Shown here: positions 43,024 through 52,213 of the stretch, piece after piece
Layout: each line of letters starts with the position of its first letter
Numbering within the stretch: position 1 is the first letter of the stretch
NCBI GenBank assembly: GCA_964651705.1
Contig: CAZYWZ010000014.1
Span: 20,757-84,756, forward strand
From: JADLBR01 sp964651705
Lineage (GTDB): Bacteria > Verrucomicrobiota > Verrucomicrobiia > JADLBR01
Direction: 5' to 3'
Length of the DNA stretch: 64,000 nt
Translations under genes and position numbers: made by a program
Notes under the pieces: generated by a model
Databases searched by the model: none
What the model was told of the DNA's origin: nothing
The model's input: the letters and a program-made list of their open reading frames with translations, nothing else

Positions 43024-44046
43024 ATGCGAAATCAGGACCCTCCCCCTAGCTCCCCTCATTCTCATTTTCTGCCGGTTGTCGCCCTTTTCATCATGGCGCC
43101 GGTCTTCTCCGAGCTGCTCTCGGGATACCTGCCGCCCGCGAAGTTCTTTCAGCTTCGGAGCCTCGCGCTGAACATCGCCTTCTATAGCAGCGGCGCGATT
43201 CTGATTCGCGAGCTGTTGGTCCGCTGGGAAAAGGGGTGGCCGACCCTGCTCTTGCTCGGCGCGGCCTACGCCCTGCTTGAGGAAGGACTGATGACCAAAG
43301 CCTTCTTTGATCCGGAGTGGCATGAGGTGGGGATGCGCGCGGGCTATGGCCGGCTCGGGGGTGTCAATTGGATACTGGCCTTGCGCCTGATTATTTTCCA
43401 TTCGGTCTTGAGCATCTCCATTCCGATCGTGATGGCCCATTTCATGTTCCCGAAGCGCAGCGCCGAACCCTGGATCAACAACTGGCTTTTCGCGTTTTTC
43501 TTGGTGCTCTTGGCGGCGGGCACGGGGCTTGGCTATTTCTTTGCGACGCCCTATCGCATTCCGCCTCTCCAACTTTGTCTTGGCTGGCTGGCTTTCTTTC
43601 TGCTGATCGCCCTTGCCAGACTGCTGCCCCGCGAGCCGTTCAAGCTTCGCGGGCGGCCAAGCGTCTCCCGCTGGTGGTTCTTTTTGATAGGTCTTCTGGC
43701 GCCCATTGGCTTTGTGGTATTCGGATTCAAAGTTCCCTCGGATGGCAAGCTCCCCGCTTGGGCGGCGCTGCTTCTTTTGGCGGGCTTCGCGGGCTTCATC
43801 CTCTGGCTTGTCATGAAGCTTTCGGGCAATTGCGGGGCATGGAAGGCGCGCCAGCGCTTTGCTTTGGCTTCAGGCGTCGTGATGTTTTCCACCATATTGA
43901 TGATTATGAACGAGCAGGACGATGGCTCGAAGCGGTTGGTCGGTCTGGCGGGCCTGATCTTTGTGATTATGATGGCCCGGCAGGCCCGCCGTGTGGAAAA
44001 ATGGGAAGCAGTCGAATCCGGGGGCGGCCCACGATTCCCTTGTTGA
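43024..44046 (+). CDS. Multi-spanning membrane protein of unknown family
   Basis: A 340-residue protein with about nine to ten hydrophobic segments (for example LLLLGAAYALLEEGLMTKAF, WLFAFFLVLLAAGTGLGYFF, ALLLLAGFAGFILWLVM). The pair of glutamates in ALLEEGLM within a membrane helix is reminiscent of CAAX-protease-like (CPBP) EExxxR motifs, but the following residues do not match (no Arg at +4), so I do not assign it. Base composition looks slightly less GC-rich than its neighbours. ATG 43024 is preferred over GTG 42994, because TATATATT just before it (about 42995-43003) looks like a promoter -10 element. Confidence 0.65.
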   Translation: MRNQDPPPSSPHSHFLPVVALFIMAPVFSELLSGYLPPAKFFQLRSLALNIAFYSSGAILIRELLVRWEKGWPTLLLLGAAYALLEEGLMTKAFFDPEWHEVGMRAGYGRLGGVNWILALRLIIFHSVLSISIPIVMAHFMFPKRSAEPWINNWLFAFFLVLLAAGTGLGYFFATPYRIPPLQLCLGWLAFFLLIALARLLPREPFKLRGRPSVSRWWFFLIGLLAPIGFVVFGFKVPSDGKLPAWAALLLLAGFAGFILWLVMKLSGNCGAWKARQRFALASGVVMFSTILMIMNEQDDGSKRLVGLAGLIFVIMMARQARRVEKWEAVESGGGPRFPC

Positions 44047-44077
44047 GGGCGCAGCCGCCCCGCTAAGATGTCCATCA

Positions 44078-45292
44078 ATGGATCTCGGGCAACCAGACTG
44101 GTTTCTCCTCGCGTTGGTCGGTGCGCTGGCGCTCCTGGCGGGGGCTGGGCTCGGGTGGGCGATCTGCTATGCTCGGCTGCACGGGCGGTTGGCGGTGGCC
44201 CGGGAGGAGAACGCCGTATTGCGCGAGCGGCAGTCATCGCTGGAGGAGGCTGGCGAGCGCATGAGGCTCGAGATGGAGGCGCTGGCGGGGCGGATCTTCC
44301 AGGATGCGACGACGGCATTTCGGCAGCAGAGCCAGGGGGATATCCAGGCGCTGCTGGTCCCGCTGCAGCGGCAGATCGGGGATTTCCGGCAGCGGCTCGA
44401 TCAGGTGCACACCGCCGAGACCGATCAGGTGGGGCAATTGAAGAACAAGCTCGACACGATCGCGAAGCTCAACGAGCAGCTCAGCAGCGAGGCGCACCAT
44501 CTGGCCTTGGCCCTGAAACAGGACCCGCAGGCCCAGGGCGCGTGGGGAGAGATGACCTTCGAGAACCTCCTGCAGGCCGCAGGATTCCAGCCGGGCGTGG
44601 ACTACGAGACGCAGCCGGTTTTCGAGGTCGAGGGCCAGAGGCTTCGGCCGGATTTCGTGCTGAAGGTGCCCGCCGAGCGAGAGGGCGAGTCGCCGCGGCA
44701 CCTGATCGTGGACTCGAAGGTGTCGCTGACGGATTATGAGAGGTTGTGCCGATTGGAGGGTGCCGGGCGCGAGGCCGCACTCCGCGCGCACTGCGACTCG
44801 ATCCGGGGGCACATCGACGAGCTGTGGGACAAGGGCTACCACGATATTTCCGGGCTCAACGCGCTGGGGCGGGTGTTCATGTTCGTGCCGGTGGAGTCGG
44901 CGCTCGCGGTGGCCCTGCGCGCGATGCCCGAATTGCAGCCCTATGCGGCCAAGCGGAATGTCGTGCTGCTCTCGCCGTCGCTCGCGCTATCGGTCCTCAC
45001 GGTGGTGGCGGGGCTCTGGCGCGCGGAGCGCCAGAGGCAGAACGTGGGCGAGATCATGGCGCAGGTCGGCCGCATGCTGGACAAGCTCTCGGATTTCGTC
45101 GCGGATCTCGACAAGGTCGGCGAGCGGCTCGCGCAGGCGGAAGAGAGCCTCGCGAGCGCGCGCGCGAGGCTCGCCACCGGCAAGGGGAACGTGCTGAACC
45201 GCGCGCGCAAGATCGTGAAGCTCGGCGTCTCCGCGAACAAGGAATTGCCGGCGCCCGCCGAGGGCGAGGGGGATGAGGAGGAAGAAGGCTGA
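44078..45292 (+). CDS. rmuC: DNA recombination protein RmuC
   Basis: A 404-residue protein: N-terminal membrane anchor (residues about 8-30), long coiled coil (LRERQSSLEEAGERMRLEME), then the RmuC nuclease-like domain with GAWGEMTFENLLQAAGFQPG, DFVLKVP and HLIVDSKVSLTDYERL, and the C-terminal LSPSLALSVLTVVAGLWRAE. RmuC limits recombination between inverted repeats in E. coli, which is interesting in a region so rich in palindromes (context only). The acidic C-terminus is EGEGDEEEEG. Start at ATG 44078, 31 nt after the upstream stop. Confidence 0.92.
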   Translation: MDLGQPDWFLLALVGALALLAGAGLGWAICYARLHGRLAVAREENAVLRERQSSLEEAGERMRLEMEALAGRIFQDATTAFRQQSQGDIQALLVPLQRQIGDFRQRLDQVHTAETDQVGQLKNKLDTIAKLNEQLSSEAHHLALALKQDPQAQGAWGEMTFENLLQAAGFQPGVDYETQPVFEVEGQRLRPDFVLKVPAEREGESPRHLIVDSKVSLTDYERLCRLEGAGREAALRAHCDSIRGHIDELWDKGYHDISGLNALGRVFMFVPVESALAVALRAMPELQPYAAKRNVVLLSPSLALSVLTVVAGLWRAERQRQNVGEIMAQVGRMLDKLSDFVADLDKVGERLAQAEESLASARARLATGKGNVLNRARKIVKLGVSANKELPAPAEGEGDEEEEG

Positions 45293-45355
45293 TCGGGCCC
45301 GCGGGGTCGTCAGGGTGAGGATGACCGGCTCGCGTCGGGACTGAGTTTTGGGGCT

Positions 45356-45499
45356 GTAGGGCGCGAAATCCCTTTCGCGCCACAAGCAACCGGCAGGACC
45401 GCGCGCAGCGCTCTGGGAGCGGTCTGAAGCTGCGCGGGCATCGGGCCATCAAGGAGCGGCGGTTTGCAACCGCCGGGGGCGCTTCCAAAGCGCCCCTCC
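45356..45499. repeat. Half GTAG element joined to a GGAG element
   Basis: 45356-45401 matches the left half of 27371-27446 (GTAGGGCGCGAAATCCCTTT ... GCAACCGGCAGGACCG), but the right half is missing. 45453-45499 is a GGAG-foot pair with hairpins CGGCGGTTTGCAACCGCCG and GGGCGCTTCCAAAGCGCCC, ending CTCC. Located before the first sulfatase gene; no gene in 45293-45577. Confidence 0.8.
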
Positions 45500-45577
45500 T
45501 TGTGAGTGGATCGGTGGCCCATTCGCGGGCCCCGAAGCGGCATTGACCCGCGCGACCGTTGCACCTTGAATTTCATC

Positions 45578-46978
45578 ATGCGCCGTCTGCTATTCCCCCT
45601 CCTCTTCGCCGGGGCCGTTTCCGCCGCCATCGCCGCCGATCGCCCCAACATCCTGCTGATCCTGACCGACGACCAGGGCTGGTCCCAGATGTCGGGGCCG
45701 ATGGACCCGGGGATCCCCGGGTCGCGCTCCGCGTATCTGGAGACCCCGAACATGGATCGGCTGGCGCGCGAGGGCATCCGTTTCACGAGCGGCTATTCCC
45801 CGGCGCCGCTGTGCACGCCCACGCGGCGGAGCATCTTGTGCGGGACGACCGCGGCGCGCAGCGGGTCGGAATTCAAGAGCGCGTGGGTGCCCGCCGACCA
45901 CATGACGATCCCGAAGGCCCTCAAACTGGCGTCCCCCGACTATCGTTGCGCGCACTTTGGCAAGTGGGGCGAAGACATGATCTCCACGCCGGAGGAGTGC
46001 GGCTATGACGCGAGCGACGGCATGACCGGAAACAACACGGGCGGGATGCCATCGACGCTCGGCGTGGAGTCCCGCAGCCACGAGGCCGGCCCGTCGCACT
46101 TCATCGACAACGACGACCCGAAGCGCACCCGCACGGTCACCGATAGCGCGATCGCCTTCATGAGCGAGCAGGTCGGTGCAAAGCGGCCATTCTACGTGCA
46201 GGCGAGCTATTACGCGGTGCATCTCTCCGTCGTGTGCCGGGAGGCGAAACTGAAGAAGTACGAGTCTAAGGGCGTGCCGGACCGGGGGTACACGCAGGCG
46301 TGGGCCGCGATGATGGAGGACCTCGATGCCGGCGTCGGGCGATTGATGGGTGCCATCGAGGAATTGGGCGTCGCGGGAAACACCTATGTCTTCTTCACCG
46401 CGGACAACGGGGGGCGAGACACCGTGCCCGGCGGCGACGCGGCGCGCGCCGCGACCAACCACCCCCTGACGGGTGCGAAGCATAGCCTTTACGAGGGCGG
46501 CATCCGCGTGCCTTTCCTGGCGCGCGGGCCGGGCATCCCCGGCGGCTCCGCGTGCCGGACGCCGGTGGCGGGATACGATTTTTTGCCCACGTTCTATGAT
46601 CTCGCCGGGGGGACTGGGGAACTTTCCGGCGCGATGGATGGAACGAGCCTCCGCCCATTGCTGGAGGATCCCGCCGCGGGGACGATCCGTCGCCCGCGGG
46701 GCGCGTTGTTCTTTCACCGCCCCAATCGGAAATTTTCCGCCATCCGCCAGGGGGATCACAAGCTGATGCTGTTCTGGACCGGGGATGGCTCGGTCGCGTC
46801 GCGAGAACTGTATCGGCTCGAGCCTGACCCGGTCGAGGAGGGTCGCAACATCGCCGACAGGGAGCCGGCCAAGGCCGACGAGTTGCAGGAATTACTGCTC
46901 GGGCATCTGAAGTCCGTCAACGCGGAGACGCCCAACCCGTTGGGTCCGAAACCGAAGAAGTCGAGGAAGAAAAAATGA
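45578..46978 (+). CDS. Exported sulfatase (formylglycine type), 1 of 3
   Basis: A 466-residue arylsulfatase-family enzyme with signal peptide MRRLLFPLLFAGAVSAAIAA. Metal-binding ILLILTDDQGW, the CTPTR maturation motif (Cys79 to Arg83; Cys79 becomes formylglycine), FGKWGED and the TADNGGRDTV loop are all present. It removes sulfate esters, presumably from a polysaccharide. The C-terminal tail is lysine-rich (GPKPKKSRKKK). No sulfatase-maturing enzyme is present in the window. The stop overlaps the next start as ATGA. Confidence 0.92.
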   Translation: MRRLLFPLLFAGAVSAAIAADRPNILLILTDDQGWSQMSGPMDPGIPGSRSAYLETPNMDRLAREGIRFTSGYSPAPLCTPTRRSILCGTTAARSGSEFKSAWVPADHMTIPKALKLASPDYRCAHFGKWGEDMISTPEECGYDASDGMTGNNTGGMPSTLGVESRSHEAGPSHFIDNDDPKRTRTVTDSAIAFMSEQVGAKRPFYVQASYYAVHLSVVCREAKLKKYESKGVPDRGYTQAWAAMMEDLDAGVGRLMGAIEELGVAGNTYVFFTADNGGRDTVPGGDAARAATNHPLTGAKHSLYEGGIRVPFLARGPGIPGGSACRTPVAGYDFLPTFYDLAGGTGELSGAMDGTSLRPLLEDPAAGTIRRPRGALFFHRPNRKFSAIRQGDHKLMLFWTGDGSVASRELYRLEPDPVEEGRNIADREPAKADELQELLLGHLKSVNAETPNPLGPKPKKSRKKK

Positions 46979-48549
46979 ACCGCAATGTTAGTCAGCCTGT
47001 TTTCCGCCATGTGACCGGGATGCCGGGGATCGGTGTTTCTGGCAAAGCCGGTGGCGCCTGTGGCGGGAAATGGTCGCCTCGGGCGGCGTCGGGCGCGGGT
47101 CGCGCGCGCTCCCCGCTGAGGCGGGGTTCCGTTGCGGCGGCGTGCGCCATCGGCGCGCTGGCGTGCGCGACCGCGATGGCGGACGATGCGACGCTCCGGG
47201 CTGGCGCGGCGGTGGTCGACATCACGCCAAAGCAGTATCCCATCAACATGCCCGGAGGCTTCACGCCAAACCCGGCCGAGTCGGCGCACGACCCGTTGCG
47301 CGCCCGCGCGCTGGTGTTGGATGACGGGGCCACCGCGCTCGCGATGGTCGTGGTGGATAATCTGGGCCTGGCCCGGGAGGTGGCGGACGAGGCAAAGGCC
47401 CTCGCCTCGGGGCGCTGCGGCATTCCCTCCGAGAGGATGCTCGTCTCGGCGACGCACACGCACAGCGGCCCGCCGTCCAATGCGCGGGAGGGCGACGCGG
47501 CCGCCGTGGCGTATCGCAAGGTCTTGGTCGAGGGGGTCGCGGAGTCCATCGTGCGGGCCCACGCGGCCCTTCGGCCGTCGGCCATCGCCGCCGCGGCCCA
47601 TCCGTTGCCCGAAGAGGTATTCAATCGCCGCTGGTTCCTCAAGCCGGGCAAGATGCCCCCGAATCCCTTTGGCGGCCTGGATCAGGTGAAGATGAATCCC
47701 GGCACGAGCCCGGACGTCCTGGATCGGCCGGCGGGGCCGACGGATCCCGACGTGACGATTTTGTCGGTGCAGGAAGCCAAGGGCCAGAAGCCGCTTGCGC
47801 TATTCGCGAACTACTCGCTGCACTACGTGGGCAGACCGCCCAAGGGGATGATTTCGGCCGATTACTATGGCGAGTTTGCCCGGCTCGTGCCCTCGAGGTT
47901 GAATGCGGGGGAGGGTTTTGTCGCGGCGATGTCCAATGGCACCTCGGGCGATGTCAACAACGTCCCGTTCCTCGCCACCCGGCCCCCGCGCGAGCCCTTC
48001 GAGCAGATCCGCATCGTCGCGCAGAAGGCCGCGGATGCGGCTTGGCATGCCTGGAAGGGAATTGGCGAGCATCGGTCCGACGCGAGGCTCGGGATGGTCC
48101 AGCGCGAGATCACCCTCCGGGTGCGCCGGCCCACCGAGGAGCAGGTCGCCGAGGCGAAGAAGGTGCTGGCGGTCAAAGAGGAGGCCGAGCGCGCCAAACT
48201 GCCGAGGCTCGCGGACAATTACGCGAGGCGCGTGCTGGCGCTGGACAAGGGCGAGGAGACCGTTGCGATACTGCTGCAGGCGCTCCGCATCGGCGACTTC
48301 GCGGTGTGCGCCATTCCCTTCGAGACATTCGCGGAGACCGGCCTCGATCTGAAAAAGCGGAGCCCATTCCCGCAAACGATGGTCGTCAGCATCGCCAACG
48401 GTTCCAACGGCTACCTGCCGACGCCCCGCCAGCACGAGTGGGGCGGCTACGAGACGTGGATGGGCACTTGCCGGGTACAGGAGGACGCATCGGTCATCAT
48501 CACCGACAACCTGCTGGCGATGTTGGGGGAACTCAAGGGTGGTGGGTGA
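46975..48549 (+). CDS. Exported neutral/alkaline ceramidase-like protein
   Basis: A 524-residue protein. A signal-like segment (GSVAAACAIGALACATAMA) follows a basic 50-residue N-terminus. The N-terminal domain of the neutral ceramidase fold is recognisable: GAAVVDITPKQYPINMPGG, SATHTHSGPP (zinc-ligand candidates His161 and His163) and MSNGTSGDVNN. The C-terminal end (TWMGTCRVQEDASVIITDNL) also fits this superfamily. Many bacterial members sit in glycan-degradation loci and their substrate is unknown, so ceramide hydrolysis should not be assumed. The start overlaps the sulfatase stop as ATGA, so the pair is co-translated. Confidence 0.75.
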   Translation: MNRNVSQPVFRHVTGMPGIGVSGKAGGACGGKWSPRAASGAGRARSPLRRGSVAAACAIGALACATAMADDATLRAGAAVVDITPKQYPINMPGGFTPNPAESAHDPLRARALVLDDGATALAMVVVDNLGLAREVADEAKALASGRCGIPSERMLVSATHTHSGPPSNAREGDAAAVAYRKVLVEGVAESIVRAHAALRPSAIAAAAHPLPEEVFNRRWFLKPGKMPPNPFGGLDQVKMNPGTSPDVLDRPAGPTDPDVTILSVQEAKGQKPLALFANYSLHYVGRPPKGMISADYYGEFARLVPSRLNAGEGFVAAMSNGTSGDVNNVPFLATRPPREPFEQIRIVAQKAADAAWHAWKGIGEHRSDARLGMVQREITLRVRRPTEEQVAEAKKVLAVKEEAERAKLPRLADNYARRVLALDKGEETVAILLQALRIGDFAVCAIPFETFAETGLDLKKRSPFPQTMVVSIANGSNGYLPTPRQHEWGGYETWMGTCRVQEDASVIITDNLLAMLGELKGGG

Positions 48550-48647
48550 CGTTAGAGCCAACCATGAGGCGATGCCCTGGCGCGAAGAGTGAATCCTCGC
48601 GCAGGGACGCGGGGACGCGGGGAAGTTCTTGGTTTGGCCGATCGCGC

Positions 48648-48787
48648 CAAAGCGGTGCGGGGACGCACCGCACTCCAGAGCGCTGCGCGCGAAATCTCGC
48701 AAGATCCCATGACGGTTGCCGCGTCAGTCGACTTGGCGCCGTTTCGGCCGAAGGCCTTTGGAGTGCGGGTCGTCCCCGCACCGCTTT
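48648..48787. repeat. Inverted repeat pair before the GH32 gene
   Basis: CAAAGCGGTGCGGGGACGCA ... (48647-48676) and its near-complement TTGGAGTGCGGGTCGTCCCC ... ending GCACCGCTTTG (48758-48787). They are related to the GGAG-foot repeats at 34334 and 60618 through the AAAGCGGTG core. This stretch would be translated only if the GH32 gene started at 48564. Confidence 0.7.
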
Positions 48788-48815
48788 GTCCGCGACGCGA
48801 GACCATGTCACATCG

Positions 48816-50753
48816 TTGCCGGGTCGCCTCGCGCTCGGCCTGCTCCTCTGCGGTCTCGCGAACGCGCCGTCGTCGGCCAACGCGCCTGCCGAAATCGTGA
48901 TCGGCGATTTCGAGGGCGAGGGCTTTGGGGGTTGGAAGGCGGCGGGCGAGGCCTTCGCCGCGCCGTTTCACCCGGCGCCCGCGAAGCGCCCGGAGGGCCT
49001 GGAGGGTGAGCGCATGGCGTGGAGCGGCGCGTCAGGGGTGGCGGCGCAGGGAGAATTACTCTCACCCGAGTTCGTCGTCGAGCGCCGGTATATTAACTTC
49101 CTGATCCGCGGCCAGCGGGATTTCGCGCGCGTGCTCGGTGCGGAATTGGTCGTTGGCAATGCGGTGGTGCGCTCGGCCTGCGCGACGGAGGACCGGGGTG
49201 GCGCGGGCCTGTATTGGAGGACGTGGGACGTTGACGATTTGCGCGGGCGGCCCGCCCGGATTCGGGTCAACGACCATTCGGGCCGGGGCGATGTGGCGGT
49301 GGATCAGTTCGTGCGGGACGAGAGGCCCCGCGGGGTACCCTGCGATGCGACGCGCTTTCTCCACGAGAGCCATCGCCCGCAATTCCACTACACCGCGCCG
49401 GCCCACTGGCTGAACGATCCCAACGGCCTCTTTTATTACCGGGGGACGTGGCACCTGTTCCACCAGCATCGCAGCCCGGCCTTCGCGGGGACCGTCTGGG
49501 CGCATGCCTCGGGCCCCGACCTCATGCATTGGAGGCATCTCCCGATCGCGATCAGCGCGGATGGCGAGGACAGCCATTATTCGGGATCCGGTTTGGTCGA
49601 TTGGGATAACATCTCAGGGCTGAAGGCGGGAGAGCATCCGCCCATTCTCCTTTTCTATGGGCTCCGGCCGCCGGGCCCGGCGGAGTTGCCGCATCCGTCT
49701 CCGGACGACCGCCGCGCGACGCAATGCATGGCATTCAGCACGGATGGGGGGCAGACCTTCGCCAAGTTCGCCGGAAACCCGATCCTCAGCACCCCGGATT
49801 ATCGGGACCGCGACCCGAAGGTCTTCTTCCACAAGCCGTCCCGGGCCTGGATCATGGTCCTCTCCCTCTCCCGCAATAACGCGGACCGGGAGGCCGCGAC
49901 CTTCGGCATCTTCCGATCGAAGGACCTCCGCGATTGGGAGCTGGCGCAAGAGGTGGGGCCCGGCGCTTGGTACTGGGAATGCCCCGACATGTTTGAGATG
50001 GCGGTCGATGGCGATCCGGCAAAGACGAAATGGCTGCTGCTGCGGGGCAGCGGCGAATACATCCTCGGCGCCTTCGATGGCCGGCGCTTCGAGCCGGAGA
50101 GCGAGCCGATCCGCAATCGGTGGGGTGCGTCCTATTACGCGACGCAGACTTTCAGCGATGCGCCTGACGGGCGACGCGTCCAGATCGGCTGGATGAATAC
50201 GGGCAAGGCCAGGGCCCCGAACAGTTATCCCGGCATGCCCTTCAACCAGCAGATGAGCATCCCTCGCGAACTGGTCCTCCGAGAAACCCCGCAGGGCCCC
50301 CGCCTCTTCCGCGAACCGGTCGAGGAGATCGGCGGCCTCTATGCCAAGGCGCACCAGTTCGAGAGGCGCGAGCTGGCGCCGGGCGAGAATCCGCTGGAGG
50401 GCGTCTCCCATGACCTTCTGGACATCGAGGCCGAGATCGTCCTGGGCGCGGCGCGGGCCATCCGGCTGGCGCTCCGGGGCGAGCCCGTGGAGTACGACGT
50501 GAAGGAGCGGGCGCTCAAGGGCTTTGGGGTCTGCGCGCCCGTGGCGTGCCCGGATGGGCGACTGCACCTGCGGGTCTTGCTGGATCGCACCAGCATCGAG
50601 GTGTTCGGAAACCACGGTGAGGCCGACCTGTCCGGCGTCTTTTTCCCGCACCCGGAGAACCGCGGCATTTCCCTGTCGGCCGAGGGCGGCGCGGCGACCC
50701 TGGAACGGCTCGAGGTCCGAGAACTGCGATCCGTCTGGCCAGACGGCGAATGA
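48816..50753 (+). CDS. Exported GH32 fructan hydrolase (levanase/inulinase-like)
   Basis: A 645-residue protein with an N-terminal extra beta-sandwich domain (IGDFEGEGFGGWKAAG, residues about 28-168) common in secreted levanases, and a GH32 five-blade propeller. All three catalytic boxes are present: WLNDPNG (nucleophile Asp201), RDPK (transition-state Asp333) and ECP (acid/base Glu388). A C-terminal beta-sandwich contains LHLRVLLDRTSIEVFGNHGE. It hydrolyses fructans or sucrose-type linkages. The start is uncertain: TTG 48816 directly precedes a good signal peptide (MPGRLALGLLLCGLANAPSSANA), while ATG 48564 would add 84 residues coded by inverted repeats. Confidence 0.88.
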   Translation: MPGRLALGLLLCGLANAPSSANAPAEIVIGDFEGEGFGGWKAAGEAFAAPFHPAPAKRPEGLEGERMAWSGASGVAAQGELLSPEFVVERRYINFLIRGQRDFARVLGAELVVGNAVVRSACATEDRGGAGLYWRTWDVDDLRGRPARIRVNDHSGRGDVAVDQFVRDERPRGVPCDATRFLHESHRPQFHYTAPAHWLNDPNGLFYYRGTWHLFHQHRSPAFAGTVWAHASGPDLMHWRHLPIAISADGEDSHYSGSGLVDWDNISGLKAGEHPPILLFYGLRPPGPAELPHPSPDDRRATQCMAFSTDGGQTFAKFAGNPILSTPDYRDRDPKVFFHKPSRAWIMVLSLSRNNADREAATFGIFRSKDLRDWELAQEVGPGAWYWECPDMFEMAVDGDPAKTKWLLLRGSGEYILGAFDGRRFEPESEPIRNRWGASYYATQTFSDAPDGRRVQIGWMNTGKARAPNSYPGMPFNQQMSIPRELVLRETPQGPRLFREPVEEIGGLYAKAHQFERRELAPGENPLEGVSHDLLDIEAEIVLGAARAIRLALRGEPVEYDVKERALKGFGVCAPVACPDGRLHLRVLLDRTSIEVFGNHGEADLSGVFFPHPENRGISLSAEGGAATLERLEVRELRSVWPDGE

Positions 50754-50769
50754 CGCCTACCTTTTCCCC

Positions 50770-52179
50770 ATGCGCCCATTCCTTTTCGCCGCATGTCTCC
50801 TGGGCTCCCTCGCGTCGCCGACCGTGCGCGCCGCGGACAAGCCCAACGTCCTATTCATCGCCGTCGATGACCTGAATCACTGGGTCCATCACCTCGGCCG
50901 CAACCCGCAATCCAAGACGCCGAACCTCGATCGCCTCGCCGCGCGGGGAGTGACGTTCACCCGCGCGTACTGCGCGGTGCCCGCCTGCAACCCGTCGCGC
51001 GCGGCACTCATGAGCGGCCGTCGGCCGTGGAAGACCTCCTGCTACACGAACAACGACTTCTGGACAAATCACATCGAGGAAGGGATTGGCCTGAGCGCGC
51101 AGTTCCTGAAGGCCGGGTACCACGTCGCCGGCGCGGGGAAAATTTACCACAGCGACAGTTATTACCCCTCCGAGTGGACCGAGTACATGAGCAAGGAGGG
51201 ATTTCTGGGGCACGGCGCCGGCGTCAAAAAGGACGAGGGCTTCCACGAGCCGCTGAAACATGACCTCAAGGACGAGGATCTCGGCGACTGGCAGACGGCC
51301 GACTGGTGTATCGAGCGCCTGAAGAAGGAATGGGACAAGCCCTTCTTCCTGGCGTGCGGGTTTCACAAGCCGCACCTGCCCTTCGCCGTGCCGAGAAAGT
51401 ACTACGAGATGTTTCCCCTGGAAACGATACAGCTGCCGCCCTACCGCGAGGACGACCTGGAGGACATCCCCCCCGCCGGCGTCAAGATGGCCGCCCCGGA
51501 AAAGGACCACGCGAAATTTCAGGCCTCCGGCCGCTGGAAGGCGGCGATCCAGTCCTACCTCGCCACCTGCGCCTACCTCGACATGAACCTGGGCCGGGTG
51601 CTCGACGCGCTGGACGCGAGCCCGCATCGCGACAACACCATCATCGTGCTCTGGGGCGACCACGGCTGGCATTTCGGCGAGAAACACCATTGGAGGAAAT
51701 TCGCCCTATGGGAGGAGGCCACCCGCGCGCCGCTCATGTGGGTCGTTCCCGGCGTGACCAAGGCGGGCGGCGCCTGCGACCGGACCGTCGATTTCATGTC
51801 GATCTATCCGACCCTGTGCGAATTGGCAGGGCTCCCGATCCCCGGACATGTCGAGGGGCGCAGCATCAAGGCCCTGCTCCAGGACCCGAAGGCGGCATGG
51901 GATCTGCCGGCAATTACGACCCACGGCTACAAGAACCACGCCGTCCGCACCGAAAAGTGGAGATATATCCAGTACGAGAATGGCGACGAGGAACTCTACG
52001 ACGAAACGAAAGACCTGTACGAGTGGACCAACCTCGCCGCGAAGCCAGAGTTCGCCGAGATGAAGGCCCAGTTGGCCGCCCACCTCCCCGACCACAACGC
52101 GCCAAAGCCCGAGGCCAAGAGCAAGAAGGAGAAACGCGAGGGCAAGGGGAAGCGCAAGGCCGACCCCGACGACGAGTGA
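50770..52179 (+). CDS. Exported sulfatase, iduronate-2-sulfatase-like, 2 of 3
   Basis: A 469-residue sulfatase with signal peptide MRPFLFAACLLGSLASPTVRA. It has NVLFIAVDDLNHWVHHLG, the CNPSR motif (Cys73 to Arg77), AGKIYHSDSYYPSEW, and WGDHGWHFGEKHHWRKFALW, which is the pattern of iduronate-2-sulfatase-like enzymes. It starts 16 nt after the GH32 stop, so it belongs to the same transcript. The C-terminal tail is lysine-rich (KSKKEKREGKGKRKAD). Confidence 0.92.
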   Translation: MRPFLFAACLLGSLASPTVRAADKPNVLFIAVDDLNHWVHHLGRNPQSKTPNLDRLAARGVTFTRAYCAVPACNPSRAALMSGRRPWKTSCYTNNDFWTNHIEEGIGLSAQFLKAGYHVAGAGKIYHSDSYYPSEWTEYMSKEGFLGHGAGVKKDEGFHEPLKHDLKDEDLGDWQTADWCIERLKKEWDKPFFLACGFHKPHLPFAVPRKYYEMFPLETIQLPPYREDDLEDIPPAGVKMAAPEKDHAKFQASGRWKAAIQSYLATCAYLDMNLGRVLDALDASPHRDNTIIVLWGDHGWHFGEKHHWRKFALWEEATRAPLMWVVPGVTKAGGACDRTVDFMSIYPTLCELAGLPIPGHVEGRSIKALLQDPKAAWDLPAITTHGYKNHAVRTEKWRYIQYENGDEELYDETKDLYEWTNLAAKPEFAEMKAQLAAHLPDHNAPKPEAKSKKEKREGKGKRKADPDDE

Positions 52180-52213
52180 GGCCCCGGGGCCACGGCGGGG
52201 AGTCAGGAACGCT

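Noticed and set aside
43024..44046. CAAX protease (CPBP) assignment
   Set aside because: The EE pair is present, but the Arg and the later conserved His-containing motifs are not in place.
46975..48549. Confident assignment of ceramidase activity
   Set aside because: Only the superfamily motifs are visible; the context is glycan degradation and the lipid substrate is unproven, so it is called ceramidase-like only.
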